DNA of 64,000 nucleotides from positions 1 through 64,000 of the forward strand of contig NZ_QUNG01000001.1 of assembly GCF_003387375.1 (NCBI RefSeq), given 5' to 3'. The DNA is from Marinomonas pollencensis (lineage in GTDB: Bacteria > Pseudomonadota > Gammaproteobacteria > Pseudomonadales > Marinomonadaceae). Below, piece after piece: positions 6,918-16,156 of this stretch. The position numbers were made by a program, and so were the translations under genes. Within the stretch, counting starts at the first letter, position 1. Each line of letters starts with the position of its first letter. The notes beneath the pieces are model-generated. The model ran no database searches, was not told where the DNA came from, and was given only the letters and a program-made list of their open reading frames with translations.

Positions 6918-7976
6918 TCATTTAGGTTTCATTTCTTGGGCTATTTCCCAACTGCTAATGAAGCGCCGCTGTTTGGCATAATCTCGCCCCACTAGTAATT
7001 GCTGATCTAGCTCGATCGCCCGTTTTGGCCCCGTTGCCTCGACCACATAAGGTGTAATAACTGGGGTAACATCCGGACGAATCGGAAACAATAACGCTTT
7101 TGTTTGCATCATGCCTTGCACTTCATTCGACAAAAGAAAATCAAGAAAGCGCCCAGCATCGCCCTTGTTTGAGGCATGCTTAGGGATCAACGCAACACGC
7201 ATCACCATCAAGGTATAATCTTTAGGCAAGATCATCTCTAAGCGAGAATCTAAACGAGCACGCTGCGATGCGTAAGAACCTAATAAGTTGTAACCTAACA
7301 ATAATTTACCGCTGGCCACATCATCAATAATTTCATGGGTGCAACAATAGGTTTGCAATTGATGGCTGCCAAAGGCCTCAATCAATCGCCCCCAAGTCGC
7401 GTCGGCCTGGCGTGCATCTTGGCTGGCGAGCAAATACCCCACACCACTTCTTCGAATATCATAAGTGCCTATTTTGCCGGTCATTTGCTCTTCATATTGA
7501 CGTATCGTGCGTAATAAATCCTGCCTGTCTTGTGGTAACTTGCCTGGGTATTGGTCTTTATTTACCAACATAACCACTGGCTCTAGCGAAAAGGCAAACA
7601 CTTGATCACGCCATTTTGCATCACTCGGTAATTGCGCAGTCACCGGCGAGGTATAAGTTTGTCCATAGCCATCGTTGATCAATTTGAGCTGCAGATCCAT
7701 AGCGCTACTAATCACCAAACTCGCACTTGGGTTATTTTTTTCCAAAATGGTTTTTTGATATAACTCAAATGTGTTTACATCTAAATAAGACACTCGAATA
7801 TCAGGGTTAAGTGCCACAAAACGCTCTAATAAAGGGGCAAAAGACGCCAAATCTAACGATGAATTAATGCGCAGTACCCGTGCGGCATGCGGCTTACCGA
7901 ACCAGACAGGTGTTGCCGTAGCTAAATTTGCCCACACCCCGATGATCATACTCATTAGTACTATGCGTGTTTTCAC
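6918..7976 (-). CDS. periplasmic solute-binding protein linked to TctDE-like sensor
   Basis: The 352-residue protein has a signal peptide (MKTRIVLMSMIIGVWANLATA) and an ABC-type extracellular solute-binding fold (LRINSSLDLASFAPLLERF; LVISSAMDLQLKLINDGYG; a C-terminal hinge region). It overlaps the histidine kinase stop by 4 bp (ATGA), so it is the third gene of a tctD-tctE-like operon, with no permease or ATPase nearby. By analogy with PgtC in the PgtA/PgtB system, it is probably an accessory ligand-sensing subunit for the kinase rather than a transporter component. The ligand cannot be read from sequence. Confidence 0.75.
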   Translation of the reverse strand: MKTRIVLMSMIIGVWANLATATPVWFGKPHAARVLRINSSLDLASFAPLLERFVALNPDIRVSYLDVNTFELYQKTILEKNNPSASLVISSAMDLQLKLINDGYGQTYTSPVTAQLPSDAKWRDQVFAFSLEPVVMLVNKDQYPGKLPQDRQDLLRTIRQYEEQMTGKIGTYDIRRSGVGYLLASQDARQADATWGRLIEAFGSHQLQTYCCTHEIIDDVASGKLLLGYNLLGSYASQRARLDSRLEMILPKDYTLMVMRVALIPKHASNKGDAGRFLDFLLSNEVQGMMQTKALLFPIRPDVTPVITPYVVEATGPKRAIELDQQLLVGRDYAKQRRFISSWEIAQEMKPK

Positions 7977-9379
7977 TCAGTCACCTCCATCTGGAACTTG
8001 GCAATATCAATTTCAAATGTGGTGCCTTTCGGCTCAGTGTTTACGATGCGAATCGAAGCACCATGGTGATCTACAATATCCTTTACCATTGCTAAGCCCA
8101 CACCACTGCCAGCAATGTCATAACGGCCACGATAAAAACGCTCAAACACACGCTCTTTTTCGTCATCCGCAATGCCTTTGCCATAATCCACCACCCGAAT
8201 TTGATAATACGTTGCAAAAGCCACCACACTCACGATCACCTCGGTGGCCTGTTGTTCACCTTGGGCACTGTAGCGCACTGCGTTTTCGATTAGGTTTTGC
8301 ATCATTTGCTGCAACGCAAAGGCATCCCCAAGCACCATCGCACTGCCCAGTTCTGTTTCCAAAGATAAGTTCACACCTTGGTGGAGTGCTGTCACCGCTT
8401 GCTCGCGACAAGAAGCTGTCACAGGGGTTAATAAGTCAATGGGCTCTCGATAGCGAGTTTGCATACGGTGAGAAACCACCGCTTGATTTAATAACAAGGT
8501 AACCGTCTGGCTCAATGCATCACATTGATTCACTATGTCTTCTAGGGCTTGATGCTGTCTTTCTGGGGACGTTTGATCACGAGCGTTTTCCGCCAAAGCG
8601 CGCAGCCCTGCTAACGGCGTTCGTAACTGATGGGCGGCGTCAGCGGTGTAATTTTCAAGCTGCTCTAGGTTATCTTGTAGACGCGACATAAAGTGGTTAA
8701 TCGCCACTTTTAAATGGTAAGTTTCTTGCGGAGTATCAATATCAAGTGGGGTTAAATCCCCCGGCAAACGCTCCTCTAAAACACGCTCTATTCGGTGCAA
8801 AGGCCGTAACACCAAATGACTGCCAATCACAATTAATGCAATGGCGACCAAGGCAATCATCAACACAATATCCACCGCACGCTGCGTGACTGACGACGCC
8901 AATTCTTCTCGAGACAAACGCGTTTGACCTAAAATAATGCGCACGGTTCCGGTCGCATCAGGCTCGGTTAAATGGCGCTCCAGAAAAGCAAAACGCACCA
9001 TTTCACCTGAATACTGGCGATTGAAAAATTGCACTTTATCGTAAATGGGGGTTTGTGGTGGGCTGATTTCAAGGTCCTTATAACCGGTAATAAAGCCCTG
9101 CTCCGAGCTTTCTACCTTGTAAAATACCCTGTCTTCATTGGCTTGCGCTAAGGTGGCAAATGCCGACCAAGGGATATCAATACTGACTTCGTTGTTGATC
9201 AGGCCGACATTCTCATCCATTTGCAACAATGCACTGCGCAACAATCGGTCGTAAGATAAATCCGCCAAGCGTTGACTGTACTCAAAGACAAAATTAATGG
9301 CTAGCGCAGCAATAATACTGATCACCACGCAACCAATACCAATCAAACGAAAGCGCAAAGAAGGCACCCTTTTCAGCAC
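7973..9379 (-). CDS. TctE-like sensor histidine kinase
   Basis: This is an inner-membrane histidine kinase. The first membrane segment (LIGIGCVVISIIAALAINF) is followed by a periplasmic region of about 140 residues, a second segment (AVDIVLMIALVAIALIVIG) and HAMP. The H-box AAHQLRTPLAGL, N-box NLIENAVRYS, G1 DYGKGIADDE and G2 GSGVGLAMVKD are all intact. It presumably phosphorylates the response regulator encoded just upstream. The start is uncertain: GTG at 9379 or 9367 follows purine-rich sequence and avoids a 44-bp overlap with the regulator, while a frame up to 9448 exists. Tricarboxylate control is inferred from the adjacent tct genes. Confidence 0.85.
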   Translation of the reverse strand: MLKRVPSLRFRLIGIGCVVISIIAALAINFVFEYSQRLADLSYDRLLRSALLQMDENVGLINNEVSIDIPWSAFATLAQANEDRVFYKVESSEQGFITGYKDLEISPPQTPIYDKVQFFNRQYSGEMVRFAFLERHLTEPDATGTVRIILGQTRLSREELASSVTQRAVDIVLMIALVAIALIVIGSHLVLRPLHRIERVLEERLPGDLTPLDIDTPQETYHLKVAINHFMSRLQDNLEQLENYTADAAHQLRTPLAGLRALAENARDQTSPERQHQALEDIVNQCDALSQTVTLLLNQAVVSHRMQTRYREPIDLLTPVTASCREQAVTALHQGVNLSLETELGSAMVLGDAFALQQMMQNLIENAVRYSAQGEQQATEVIVSVVAFATYYQIRVVDYGKGIADDEKERVFERFYRGRYDIAGSGVGLAMVKDIVDHHGASIRIVNTEPKGTTFEIDIAKFQMEVTE

Positions 9380-9404
9380 CTCTCGCTCTTCGTAAAGAGG
9401 TGCC

Positions 9405-10088
9405 TCAGTGAGGCTTTTGAGTTTGGCTGATCTCGGCCACATAACCAATTCCTCTTAGGGTACTGATCACAAGGTCACCTTGAGACAGCTTCTTACGCAA
9501 ACGCCCAACATACAACTCAATGGCATTGGCACTGGGGGTTTCATCAAAATTAAACAAGTGGTCGGTAAGCTCATCTTTGCTCAGAACACGCCCCAGATGC
9601 CCCAGAAAAATCTCCAACAAACGAAACTCACGATTGGTAATCGCAGTTAACTCTCCTGCGACAAACACCTGACGGCTATCGCGATTGACGGTAATATTGC
9701 CGTGTTCAGTGACGTTTGCCGCATACCCTTGCTGACGTCGAAGCAAGGCGCGACAGCGGGCTTCTAACTCACCAAAGTCAAAGGGTTTGGTCAGATAATC
9801 ATCAGCGCCTTCATCCAATAAGCGAATCCGGTCTTCTATTTGGTCACGGGCAGTTAATATCAAAACCGGGGTTACATCGTCTCGTTGACGCAGTTTTTGC
9901 AACAATTGTAGGCCTGATAAACCAGGTAAATTCAGATCCAATAAGATCAAATCAAACACTTGATATTTGAGTAAGTCATCGGCACGTTTGCCATCGCCAA
10001 TCAAATCCGCCCCATGCCCTAAACTGGCTAAACGCTCACAAATAGCCTGCCCTAACACCTGGGTATCTTCTACTACCAAAATTCGCAT
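9405..10088 (-). CDS. TctD-like OmpR-family response regulator
   Basis: The protein has 227 residues. The receiver domain has the acidic pocket VVEDT at the N-terminus, the phospho-acceptor Asp51 in LILLDLNLPG and Lys101 in DDYLTKPFDF. A winged helix follows (LTNREFRLLEIFLGHLGR; the recognition region SANAIELYVGRLRKKL). It probably activates tctCBA, transcribed in the same direction immediately upstream, in response to the kinase and the associated binding protein. That regulatory link is inferred from position. Confidence 0.9.
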   Translation of the reverse strand: MRILVVEDTQVLGQAICERLASLGHGADLIGDGKRADDLLKYQVFDLILLDLNLPGLSGLQLLQKLRQRDDVTPVLILTARDQIEDRIRLLDEGADDYLTKPFDFGELEARCRALLRRQQGYAANVTEHGNITVNRDSRQVFVAGELTAITNREFRLLEIFLGHLGRVLSKDELTDHLFNFDETPSANAIELYVGRLRKKLSQGDLVISTLRGIGYVAEISQTQKPH

Positions 10089-10145
10089 ACTACATGATCA
10101 CCACAACTAATGAGTTGGTCGCAACATAAGAAAAGTACCATACAC

Positions 10146-10182
10146 AAAAAGTTCGAGCTGCTGACACAGCCCGAACTTTTTA
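10146..10182 (-). terminator. bidirectional-looking terminator after tctA
   Basis: The stem has AAAAAGTTCG and CGAACTTTTT arms, extended by GCTG/CAGC pairing, between the tctA stop and the tctD-like start. The A/T runs on both sides suit termination on the minus strand, ending the tctCBA transcript and giving the regulator its own promoter space. Confidence 0.8.
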
Positions 10183-10209
10183 AACACACTTCATCCAGTA
10201 TTGCAGGAG

Positions 10210-11730
10210 TTAAACGTCTTTAACAGCGTCTTTTGATTTACGCATTTTCGCACGAATAACTGGCCCCAAGATAAGCGGAAGAACCAAGCCAAGGACCGCA
10301 ACGGACCATAGACCAATGCTTAGACCACTACTAAACAAGGCACTCCAATCACCATCAGACAGTACTAAGGTATGGCGTAGGCTTTTCTCCATTTCAGGCC
10401 CAAGCAACAGACCTAAAATAACAGGCACTAGCGGAATGCCGACTTTACGCAACACATAGCCCATCACACCGAAAGCCACCATAAAATACAAGTCAGTTGG
10501 ACTATGGCTAACAGAGTAAATACCCACAGAGGCAATCAAGGTCACCACTGGCATTAGATATTTAGGCGGCACGCTCAGCAATTTAACAAAGATACCCACC
10601 ATAGGGATGTTCAACAGCAATAACACAAGGTTACCTACGAACATGGCCGCAATTACCCCCCAAACGAGGTCAGGGTTATGGGTAAACAACATTGGGCCTG
10701 GTGAAATATTTAATGAGATCAACATTGCCAATAACACAGCGGTTGTACCACTGCCGGGTACACCCAAGGTCAACATAGGCACCAATGCACCCGATGCCGC
10801 GCCATTATTACCGGCTTCTGGTGCCGCCACACCACGAGGATCCCCAGTACCAAACTCCCCTTTATCAGACACTTTTTTCTCTAGTGAGTAGCTAATAAAA
10901 GACCCAAGTGACGCCCCAGCGCCCGGCAACACACCCGCCACAAAGCCTAAGATACCGCCACGAATAGAAGTCGGTAGTACATGCAGAACATCACGTGCTG
11001 TTAGCTTAAGTTTATTAATTGCCACCTGCTTAAGGCCATCTCCAGCATGACGCTCAAGAAAGAAGAACAATTCACTAATCGCAAACAGACCGACGATTGC
11101 AATGATAAAGTCCACCCCTTCAAACAGTTCAAGGGTATTAAAAGTATAACGTTGCACACCCGTAGAAATATCAATACCTACGGTCGAGATCATCAAACCA
11201 ATCGACGCCGCCATCACGGTTTTAAACTGATTCTTACCTGTCACGCCGCCCAGTGTGGCAAACGCCAAGGCAAATAAAGCAAAGTATTCAGCAGGGCCAA
11301 ACTTCAATGCAAACTTAGACAAGATAGGCGCTAAGATCACCAAACCAATAGTAGCAATAAAGCTACCAATAAAGGACGCAATGGCCGATATTGCCAATGC
11401 CTCTGCGGCTTTGCCTTTTAGCGCCATGGGATAACCATCCAAACAGGTCATCATGGCAGGCTCATCACCAGGGATATTCAACAAAATAGAAGAAATACGC
11501 CCACCATACATGGCACCGGCATATACAGAGGTTAACAAAATCAAAGACGAAGTCGGCGATAAACCAAGACTAAAGGCCAAGGGTATTAAAATCGCCACGC
11601 CATTTGCTGGGCCTAGGCCTGGCAAGGCACCAATTAATGTACCTAAAATGGCACCAATAATCGCAAACATGATACTTTCAGGGGTCAATGCCACTGCAAA
11701 GCCATGCATCAATAAGCTCATTGTTTCCAT
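10210..11730 (-). CDS. tctA: tripartite tricarboxylate transporter, large membrane subunit TctA
   Basis: The 506-residue protein has about 11-12 hydrophobic segments. Family signatures are present: GTLIGALPGLGPANGVAIL near residue 30, SSILLNIPGDEPAMMTCLDG near 100, and a second half containing LPGAGASLGSFISYSLEKK. It is the permease of a binding-protein-dependent secondary transporter for citrate or other carboxylates, working with TctB and TctC. The start lies 2 bp from the TctB stop with a GGAG upstream. Substrate is not determinable. Confidence 0.93.
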   Translation of the reverse strand: METMSLLMHGFAVALTPESIMFAIIGAILGTLIGALPGLGPANGVAILIPLAFSLGLSPTSSLILLTSVYAGAMYGGRISSILLNIPGDEPAMMTCLDGYPMALKGKAAEALAISAIASFIGSFIATIGLVILAPILSKFALKFGPAEYFALFALAFATLGGVTGKNQFKTVMAASIGLMISTVGIDISTGVQRYTFNTLELFEGVDFIIAIVGLFAISELFFFLERHAGDGLKQVAINKLKLTARDVLHVLPTSIRGGILGFVAGVLPGAGASLGSFISYSLEKKVSDKGEFGTGDPRGVAAPEAGNNGAASGALVPMLTLGVPGSGTTAVLLAMLISLNISPGPMLFTHNPDLVWGVIAAMFVGNLVLLLLNIPMVGIFVKLLSVPPKYLMPVVTLIASVGIYSVSHSPTDLYFMVAFGVMGYVLRKVGIPLVPVILGLLLGPEMEKSLRHTLVLSDGDWSALFSSGLSIGLWSVAVLGLVLPLILGPVIRAKMRKSKDAVKDV

Positions 11731-11732
11731 GA

Positions 11733-12173
11733 CTATAGCTCCAACAGGCCAAGAGGCAGTGCAAGTTCTAGCACATTGTTAAACAAGAAGAAGATAACCA
11801 AAGACGTGATCACGCCCGTGGTTAAGCTTCTGACAAAACTTGCTCCCATACGCCAGCTTAAGAAGCAGACAACAAAAGTCGCAGCTGGAATAAAGCCAAT
11901 TGGCTCAATCGCCCACGCGAAAAGCAAAATAGACAAAACAACCACCAGCAACTCAATTAGCATAGGTAATGGTGACCATTTCTCATCTTGGTCTGGCTTA
12001 ACCATCATATACACGGAACTGATGGCTAAAATAACCGACAATAAAATAGGAAAAGTTTCTGGGCCGACACTTTCTTGTCCGCCAAATGGAATTGGAAATT
12101 GTGTTGCTTCCCAGCCGTAAGCGACGGCGAGAACCAGCATCAGCATGCCAAACACACGGTCATTAATGCGCAT
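11733..12173 (-). CDS. tctB: tripartite tricarboxylate transporter, small membrane subunit TctB
   Basis: The 146-residue protein has four hydrophobic segments and the standard TctB opening (RVFGMLMLVLAVAYGWEA, then FPIPFGGQESVGPETFPILL). It forms the membrane complex with TctA. It sits between tctC and tctA, with GGAG before its ATG and only 2 bp to tctA. Low sequence conservation is normal for this subunit, so order and hydropathy are the main evidence. Confidence 0.9.
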   Translation of the reverse strand: MRINDRVFGMLMLVLAVAYGWEATQFPIPFGGQESVGPETFPILLSVILAISSVYMMVKPDQDEKWSPLPMLIELLVVVLSILLFAWAIEPIGFIPAATFVVCFLSWRMGASFVRSLTTGVITSLVIFFLFNNVLELALPLGLLEL

Positions 12174-12225
12174 GTCTCTGCTCCGAATCAGTTAAAAACG
12201 TATAGGGGAAAATAGCGAAGTCAGT

Positions 12226-12247
12226 TAGGGGGAATACAATCCCCCTA
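12226..12247 (-). promoter_or_regulatory. intercistronic stem-loop between tctC and tctB
   Basis: An 8-bp perfect stem (TAGGGGGA/TCCCCCTA) with a 6-nt loop lies 11 bp after the tctC stop and lacks a T-run on the minus strand. Such structures often stabilise the upstream mRNA, here raising binding protein over permease. That role is inferred. Confidence 0.5.
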
Positions 12248-12258
12248 GCAGTAGAGGC

Positions 12259-13251
12259 TTACTTCATTAGACCAATGTCTTTCGAAAGTAGCTTGATATT
12301 GAGAGTTTGCTCATTCACAAACTTAGTCAGTTCTTCGCCTGACTTGTGGAATGGCATTAGGCCGTTTTTCGTCATTACTTGCTTCCACTCTGGCGTTTTG
12401 TACAGCTCATCCACTGTATTTACCCACCAATCGTAAGACGCTTCACTGGCTTTACCTGGCACGTAAAAACCACGCCAGTTAGGCGCTACAGAGCTGATAC
12501 CTTGTTCCATTGCAGTTGGAATCGCATCAAATGGCGCTGGCAGACGTTTTTCCGCAAGCACAGCTAGCACACGGACATCACCAGATTGCATAAAGCCTCT
12601 GATTTCAGAAATGTCGCCAGTAAAAGCATCAACATGACCACCTACTACTTGCACCAATGCCTCTGAGCCACCGCCAAATGCTAGGTAACGGATTTTAGGC
12701 AAATTCTTTACATGGGCTTCTTTTGCGGTCATTAACACTTTCAAATGATCCCAGCCGCCAGATGCACTACCACCGGCGAATTTCACGGCGGATGGGTCTT
12801 CTTTAAGGGCATTCATCATTTGCGTTAGCGTGGTGTATTTGGAGTCTTTGCCCACAGCGATCACGCCATAGTCGGCCCCTAATGTGCCAACCCAGCGAAC
12901 TTGGTCGGTACTCATACCTGGGTATTGGCCTTGAGCAAGGCGAGTGGTGGTTGCAGTACTTGCGGCAACAATTAGGTTTTCATCGGTTGCACGCTTACTT
13001 ACGGTATGAGCAAACGCGACGCCACCGCCAGCACCGCCCATATTTACCGTTTGAACATTGCCTTTGATGTACCCTTGGTCCACCAAGACTTTACCAACGC
13101 TACGACAAGTGAAATCCCAACCGCCACCTGGTGACGCGGGCGCAATACAATCCGCACTACGCGCTGGCTCAAACGCTTGAGCTTGGCTGACTGCGGTCAA
13201 TGCAACAACACTTGAAAGAAGCACTGTCTTTAAAGACATTTTGTTCAACAT
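12259..13251 (-). CDS. tctC: tripartite tricarboxylate transporter binding protein TctC
   Basis: The 330-residue protein has a signal peptide (to about residue 26, AVSQAQAFEP). The TTT-type periplasmic binding fold shows CIAPASPGGGWDFTCR near the N-terminus, which contributes to carboxylate binding, then GGAGGGVAFAHTV and VKFAGGSASGGWDHLK. It is the first gene of tctCBA, with GGAG before the ATG. It delivers a carboxylate to TctAB; the exact ligand is unknown. Confidence 0.92.
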   Translation of the reverse strand: MLNKMSLKTVLLSSVVALTAVSQAQAFEPARSADCIAPASPGGGWDFTCRSVGKVLVDQGYIKGNVQTVNMGGAGGGVAFAHTVSKRATDENLIVAASTATTTRLAQGQYPGMSTDQVRWVGTLGADYGVIAVGKDSKYTTLTQMMNALKEDPSAVKFAGGSASGGWDHLKVLMTAKEAHVKNLPKIRYLAFGGGSEALVQVVGGHVDAFTGDISEIRGFMQSGDVRVLAVLAEKRLPAPFDAIPTAMEQGISSVAPNWRGFYVPGKASEASYDWWVNTVDELYKTPEWKQVMTKNGLMPFHKSGEELTKFVNEQTLNIKLLSKDIGLMK

Positions 13252-13606
13252 AATTTTCTCCGGCTTGTTATTTTTGTATTAGAGATTTCTGAGCCACAAA
13301 TTTCAGGACTTGCATACTCGATAGTGCAATCAAAACACTACCTGCTAAAACTGTCACCATCCTGTCATTTGAGACTTTTCCACACTAAATGTGTAAAAAT
13401 TATTAATCAACGCACTTACTGTCTCACATTTCCGGCACCTCCTTTGCTCTTCCAGAAGACCTAATGAAACGACATAATAAGCATCATTTTGCTCAATATC
13501 GCTGAATTTTGACAAAGATTTTCGCGGATTTCTAACAATGTATAACAAGCAGAGAAGCGCTAGTCTATAGCCTCTGTTTAACACCATTTATAAAGGGATA
13601 TTTTCT
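13252..13606. other. divergent intergenic region tctC / EamA gene
   Basis: This is a 355-bp AT-rich spacer between two divergent genes, so it must hold promoters for both. No confident -35/-10 pair or operator was picked out. A 77-codon minus-strand frame (13354-13587) lacks a ribosome binding site or recognisable sequence and is not annotated. Confidence 0.4.
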
Positions 13607-14509
13607 ATGCCGTCTGCCTCACCACAAGCAACCATTATTGGCTCTATCGCCATTTTGCTTTGGAGTACTTTGGCGCTGTTTACGACGCAGGCCAATGCTG
13701 TTCCACCTCTTTTGCTGCTTGCGCTCACTTTTGGCGTGGCCAGTGTGTTGTTTTTTATTGTCTATCTTTTTAAAGGTGAACTAAGACGGTCATGGCGAAA
13801 AACCCCCACCAGCGCCATGGTCATGGGTGGCTTAGGGTTCTTCTTGTACCATTTCTGTTATTTCTATGCCTTTCAGCACGCCCCCCCTGTTGAAGCAGGT
13901 TTGATTGCTTACTTATGGCCATTATTAATTGTTTTGATGGTCGGTATGAGTCGTGGTAACAGCCTACTCTGGACCCATCTGGTCGGAGCAGTGATTGCAT
14001 TTATCGGCACTGGAATCATGCTGCAATCGCGCTCACAAGGCTCTCAAATAGAAGGCACAGCGCTGGGCTACACTGCGGCTTTCGCTTGCGCTTTTCTCTG
14101 GTCAGGCTATTCCGTTAGCAATCGCCGTTTTGCCCATGTGCCATCCAGTTCGGTACTCTGGTACTGCGCTATCACGACCCTATTAGCAGCGGGCTCTCAT
14201 CTTGCGTTAGAACCTAGCCAATGGTCTTTTTCTGCTAGCACCTGGGTTGCCATTATCGGCCTTGGATTTGGCCCAGTGGGCATTGCCTTTTTCTGTTGGG
14301 ATATGGGGGTTAAGCGCGGAAATTTGTCTTTATTAGGGGTGCTGTCATATACCGCACCTGCCCTGTCTACCGCTTGGCTTGGGCTATTTACTGAAGAAGT
14401 ACTGTCCCAAGGACAAATTGTAGCTTGCTTGATGATTACCGCCGGCGCTCTCTTTGCTAGCTTGATGCCGACCAAAAAGATCAACCGTACGCTCCCGACA
14501 AGCCAATGA
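13607..14509 (+). CDS. EamA/DMT-family transporter (YddG-like)
   Basis: The 300-residue protein has ten hydrophobic segments in two EamA repeats (about 8-137 and 150-290). The stretch YFYAFQHAPPVEAGLIAYLWPLL in the first repeat and the closing YTAPALSTAW recall YddG-type aromatic amino acid exporters. The substrate assignment is tentative. AAGGGA precedes the ATG. It is followed by a strong terminator and converges with the aminotransferase gene. Confidence 0.8.
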   Translation: MPSASPQATIIGSIAILLWSTLALFTTQANAVPPLLLLALTFGVASVLFFIVYLFKGELRRSWRKTPTSAMVMGGLGFFLYHFCYFYAFQHAPPVEAGLIAYLWPLLIVLMVGMSRGNSLLWTHLVGAVIAFIGTGIMLQSRSQGSQIEGTALGYTAAFACAFLWSGYSVSNRRFAHVPSSSVLWYCAITTLLAAGSHLALEPSQWSFSASTWVAIIGLGFGPVGIAFFCWDMGVKRGNLSLLGVLSYTAPALSTAWLGLFTEEVLSQGQIVACLMITAGALFASLMPTKKINRTLPTSQ

Positions 14510-14541
14510 TCTAGGTGTATTTGGAAATAGGTAACTTCAAT

Positions 14542-14604
14542 AAAAAAACGCTGTGAATAAAGCGCCTGCTCAACACTGAGGGCACTTCACTAACAGCGTT
14601 TTTT
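14542..14604 (+). terminator. terminator between EamA gene and aminotransferase
   Basis: The arms AAAAAAACGCTGT and ACAGCGTTTTTT enclose a long loop of about 37 nt. T-rich flanks occur on both strands, which suits the convergent pair of genes. Confidence 0.65.
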
Positions 14605-14619
14605 ATCCGTCCAACCTTG

Positions 14620-15852
14620 CTAGGCAACCTGACTAATAATGCGTGGCACACTTTGTAGGTAAGATTCCATTTCTGCCATGCCATTTGGCTGATCTACTTT
14701 CACACCTAGGTCTCGCATTGTGCTGCCTAAAGCGTGCAAAGTACGGAACAAGTTATGCTCCCGACACTGCTCCCCCATTTGGCCAATACGCACGATTGGT
14801 TGGCCGAAAGAGCCAGCAATTTCCACACGGTAGACATCCGAGATATGACGACAAATATCACTAGCCGTTAAGCCTTCTGGTATGGTGATTCCCACTACAG
14901 AATTTAACCGTGATTCAGCGGGAATAAACAAATTTAATCCCATTCCTTGAACGCCAGCCTGCAATGCCTTAGAACAACGTAAATGACGAGCAAAACGCTG
15001 CTCTAATGTTTCATCACAAACTAATTTGAGCGCCTCATGCAAAGCCATAATTCCAGACACAGGTGCGGTATAATGATAGCCATCTTTGTGCCAGAAGTTC
15101 TCCGCTAACTGTGCATCAAAACACCACTGCGCCACCGGCTGAGTACGACTCTTTACTGTCGCCCAAGCATCATCTGAAAACACCAACAATGACACACCTG
15201 GAATAGAGGACAGCCCTTTTTGACCACCGGTAATCACCACATCTATCTGCCATTCGTCCATTTTCAAAGGCATAGTACTTAAGGTACACACCGCGTCGAC
15301 CACCACTAAACATCCGTAGGATTTGGCGATTTTCGCTATTTCTTCCAAGGAGTGATTAAACACCGTATTGGAGGTTTCACCTTGCACTAGAGTCAGCACT
15401 TTAGGACGAACTTTCTCAATCGCTTTTCTAACCAATTCAGGGTCTGCTGCCTCTAACACAGGTACATGTAATTCATGCACATCTGCGCCAATGCGGGTTG
15501 CCATTTCTGCCATTCGATGACTGAAAAAACCATTATTTACACATAAAATGGTTTCCCCTTGCTGCATTAAGTTAGATACCGCCATTTCCATCGCCGCTGA
15601 TGCCGGTCCTGCTACGCCCAATACCCATTTTGATTCAGTTTGGAATACGTATCTGGCCATCGCTTTTACTTGATGGATGACTTGTGCCATCGCGCCACCC
15701 AAATGGTTAATAACCACTGAGTTCGCTTTTGCGACACACTCAGGAATTGGAACCGGCCCCGCTCCCATCATTAATAAGGGTTCACGGGGAAGAATTTCAT
15801 CTAACGATTTCACCTGGGGGCGAGAAATACCCATTGGCGATGAAGCAGTCAT
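14620..15852 (-). CDS. class V PLP aminotransferase (alanine-glyoxylate/serine-pyruvate type)
   Basis: The 410-residue protein has fold type I PLP features: GPASAAMEMAVSNL (phosphate-binding region), VVVDAVCTLSTMP containing the cofactor-binding Asp, and GGQKGLSSIPG with the likely Schiff-base Lys. The opening MMGAGPVPIP and the QGETSNTVFN stretch fit the alanine-glyoxylate/serine-pyruvate/ureidoglycine-glyoxylate group. It probably transfers an amino group to glyoxylate or pyruvate; the donor is not determinable. It is monocistronic and preceded by an unusual long inverted repeat. Confidence 0.85.
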   Translation of the reverse strand: MTASSPMGISRPQVKSLDEILPREPLLMMGAGPVPIPECVAKANSVVINHLGGAMAQVIHQVKAMARYVFQTESKWVLGVAGPASAAMEMAVSNLMQQGETILCVNNGFFSHRMAEMATRIGADVHELHVPVLEAADPELVRKAIEKVRPKVLTLVQGETSNTVFNHSLEEIAKIAKSYGCLVVVDAVCTLSTMPLKMDEWQIDVVITGGQKGLSSIPGVSLLVFSDDAWATVKSRTQPVAQWCFDAQLAENFWHKDGYHYTAPVSGIMALHEALKLVCDETLEQRFARHLRCSKALQAGVQGMGLNLFIPAESRLNSVVGITIPEGLTASDICRHISDVYRVEIAGSFGQPIVRIGQMGEQCREHNLFRTLHALGSTMRDLGVKVDQPNGMAEMESYLQSVPRIISQVA

Positions 15853-16156
15853 GATTTACAGCCTATGTAAAAAAATTACGGTGAGTGAGAAATTCCAAAA
15901 AACTAAAAACACATTTTTTACACTTTTACAGCAGAAAATATCGTGCTTTTAGTTTTTACGAAATAATATATTGAAATAGTACAATATTCTTATCTAAAAG
16001 AAGAGACAAGCAAATGAAAACAGTGTGATATTCCAGTTTGTCTGTGTTTTCCACTAGATCTAACCTGTGGCCTGTTCAGCAAGCAGTGTTTTTTACTCCA
16101 ACTCATTCGGCAATCTATGCGATAATTCAGCAAATTCCCTATAACAGGAACAAGTT
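15853..16156. other. divergent AT-rich intergenic region
   Basis: This 304-bp region lies between the aminotransferase and DUF3010 genes. It is strongly AT-rich, includes a 15-bp inverted repeat annotated separately, and has several TATA-like boxes (for example TATATTGAAATAGTACAAT near 15967) that cannot be resolved into one promoter by eye. Confidence 0.4.
15898..15957. promoter_or_regulatory. long inverted repeat upstream of the aminotransferase
   Basis: Left arm AAAAACTAAAAACAC and right arm GTGCTTTTAGTTTTT match at 14 of 15 positions, separated by 30 bp. The arms centre about 75 bp upstream of the aminotransferase start, and the spacing of ~45 bp centre to centre is about four helical turns. 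A pair of operator half-sites is possible; the binding protein is unknown. Confidence 0.5.

Noticed and set aside
13354..13587. 77-codon minus-strand open frame between tctC and the EamA gene
   Set aside because: It has no ribosome binding site or family resemblance, and it would cover the divergent promoter region.
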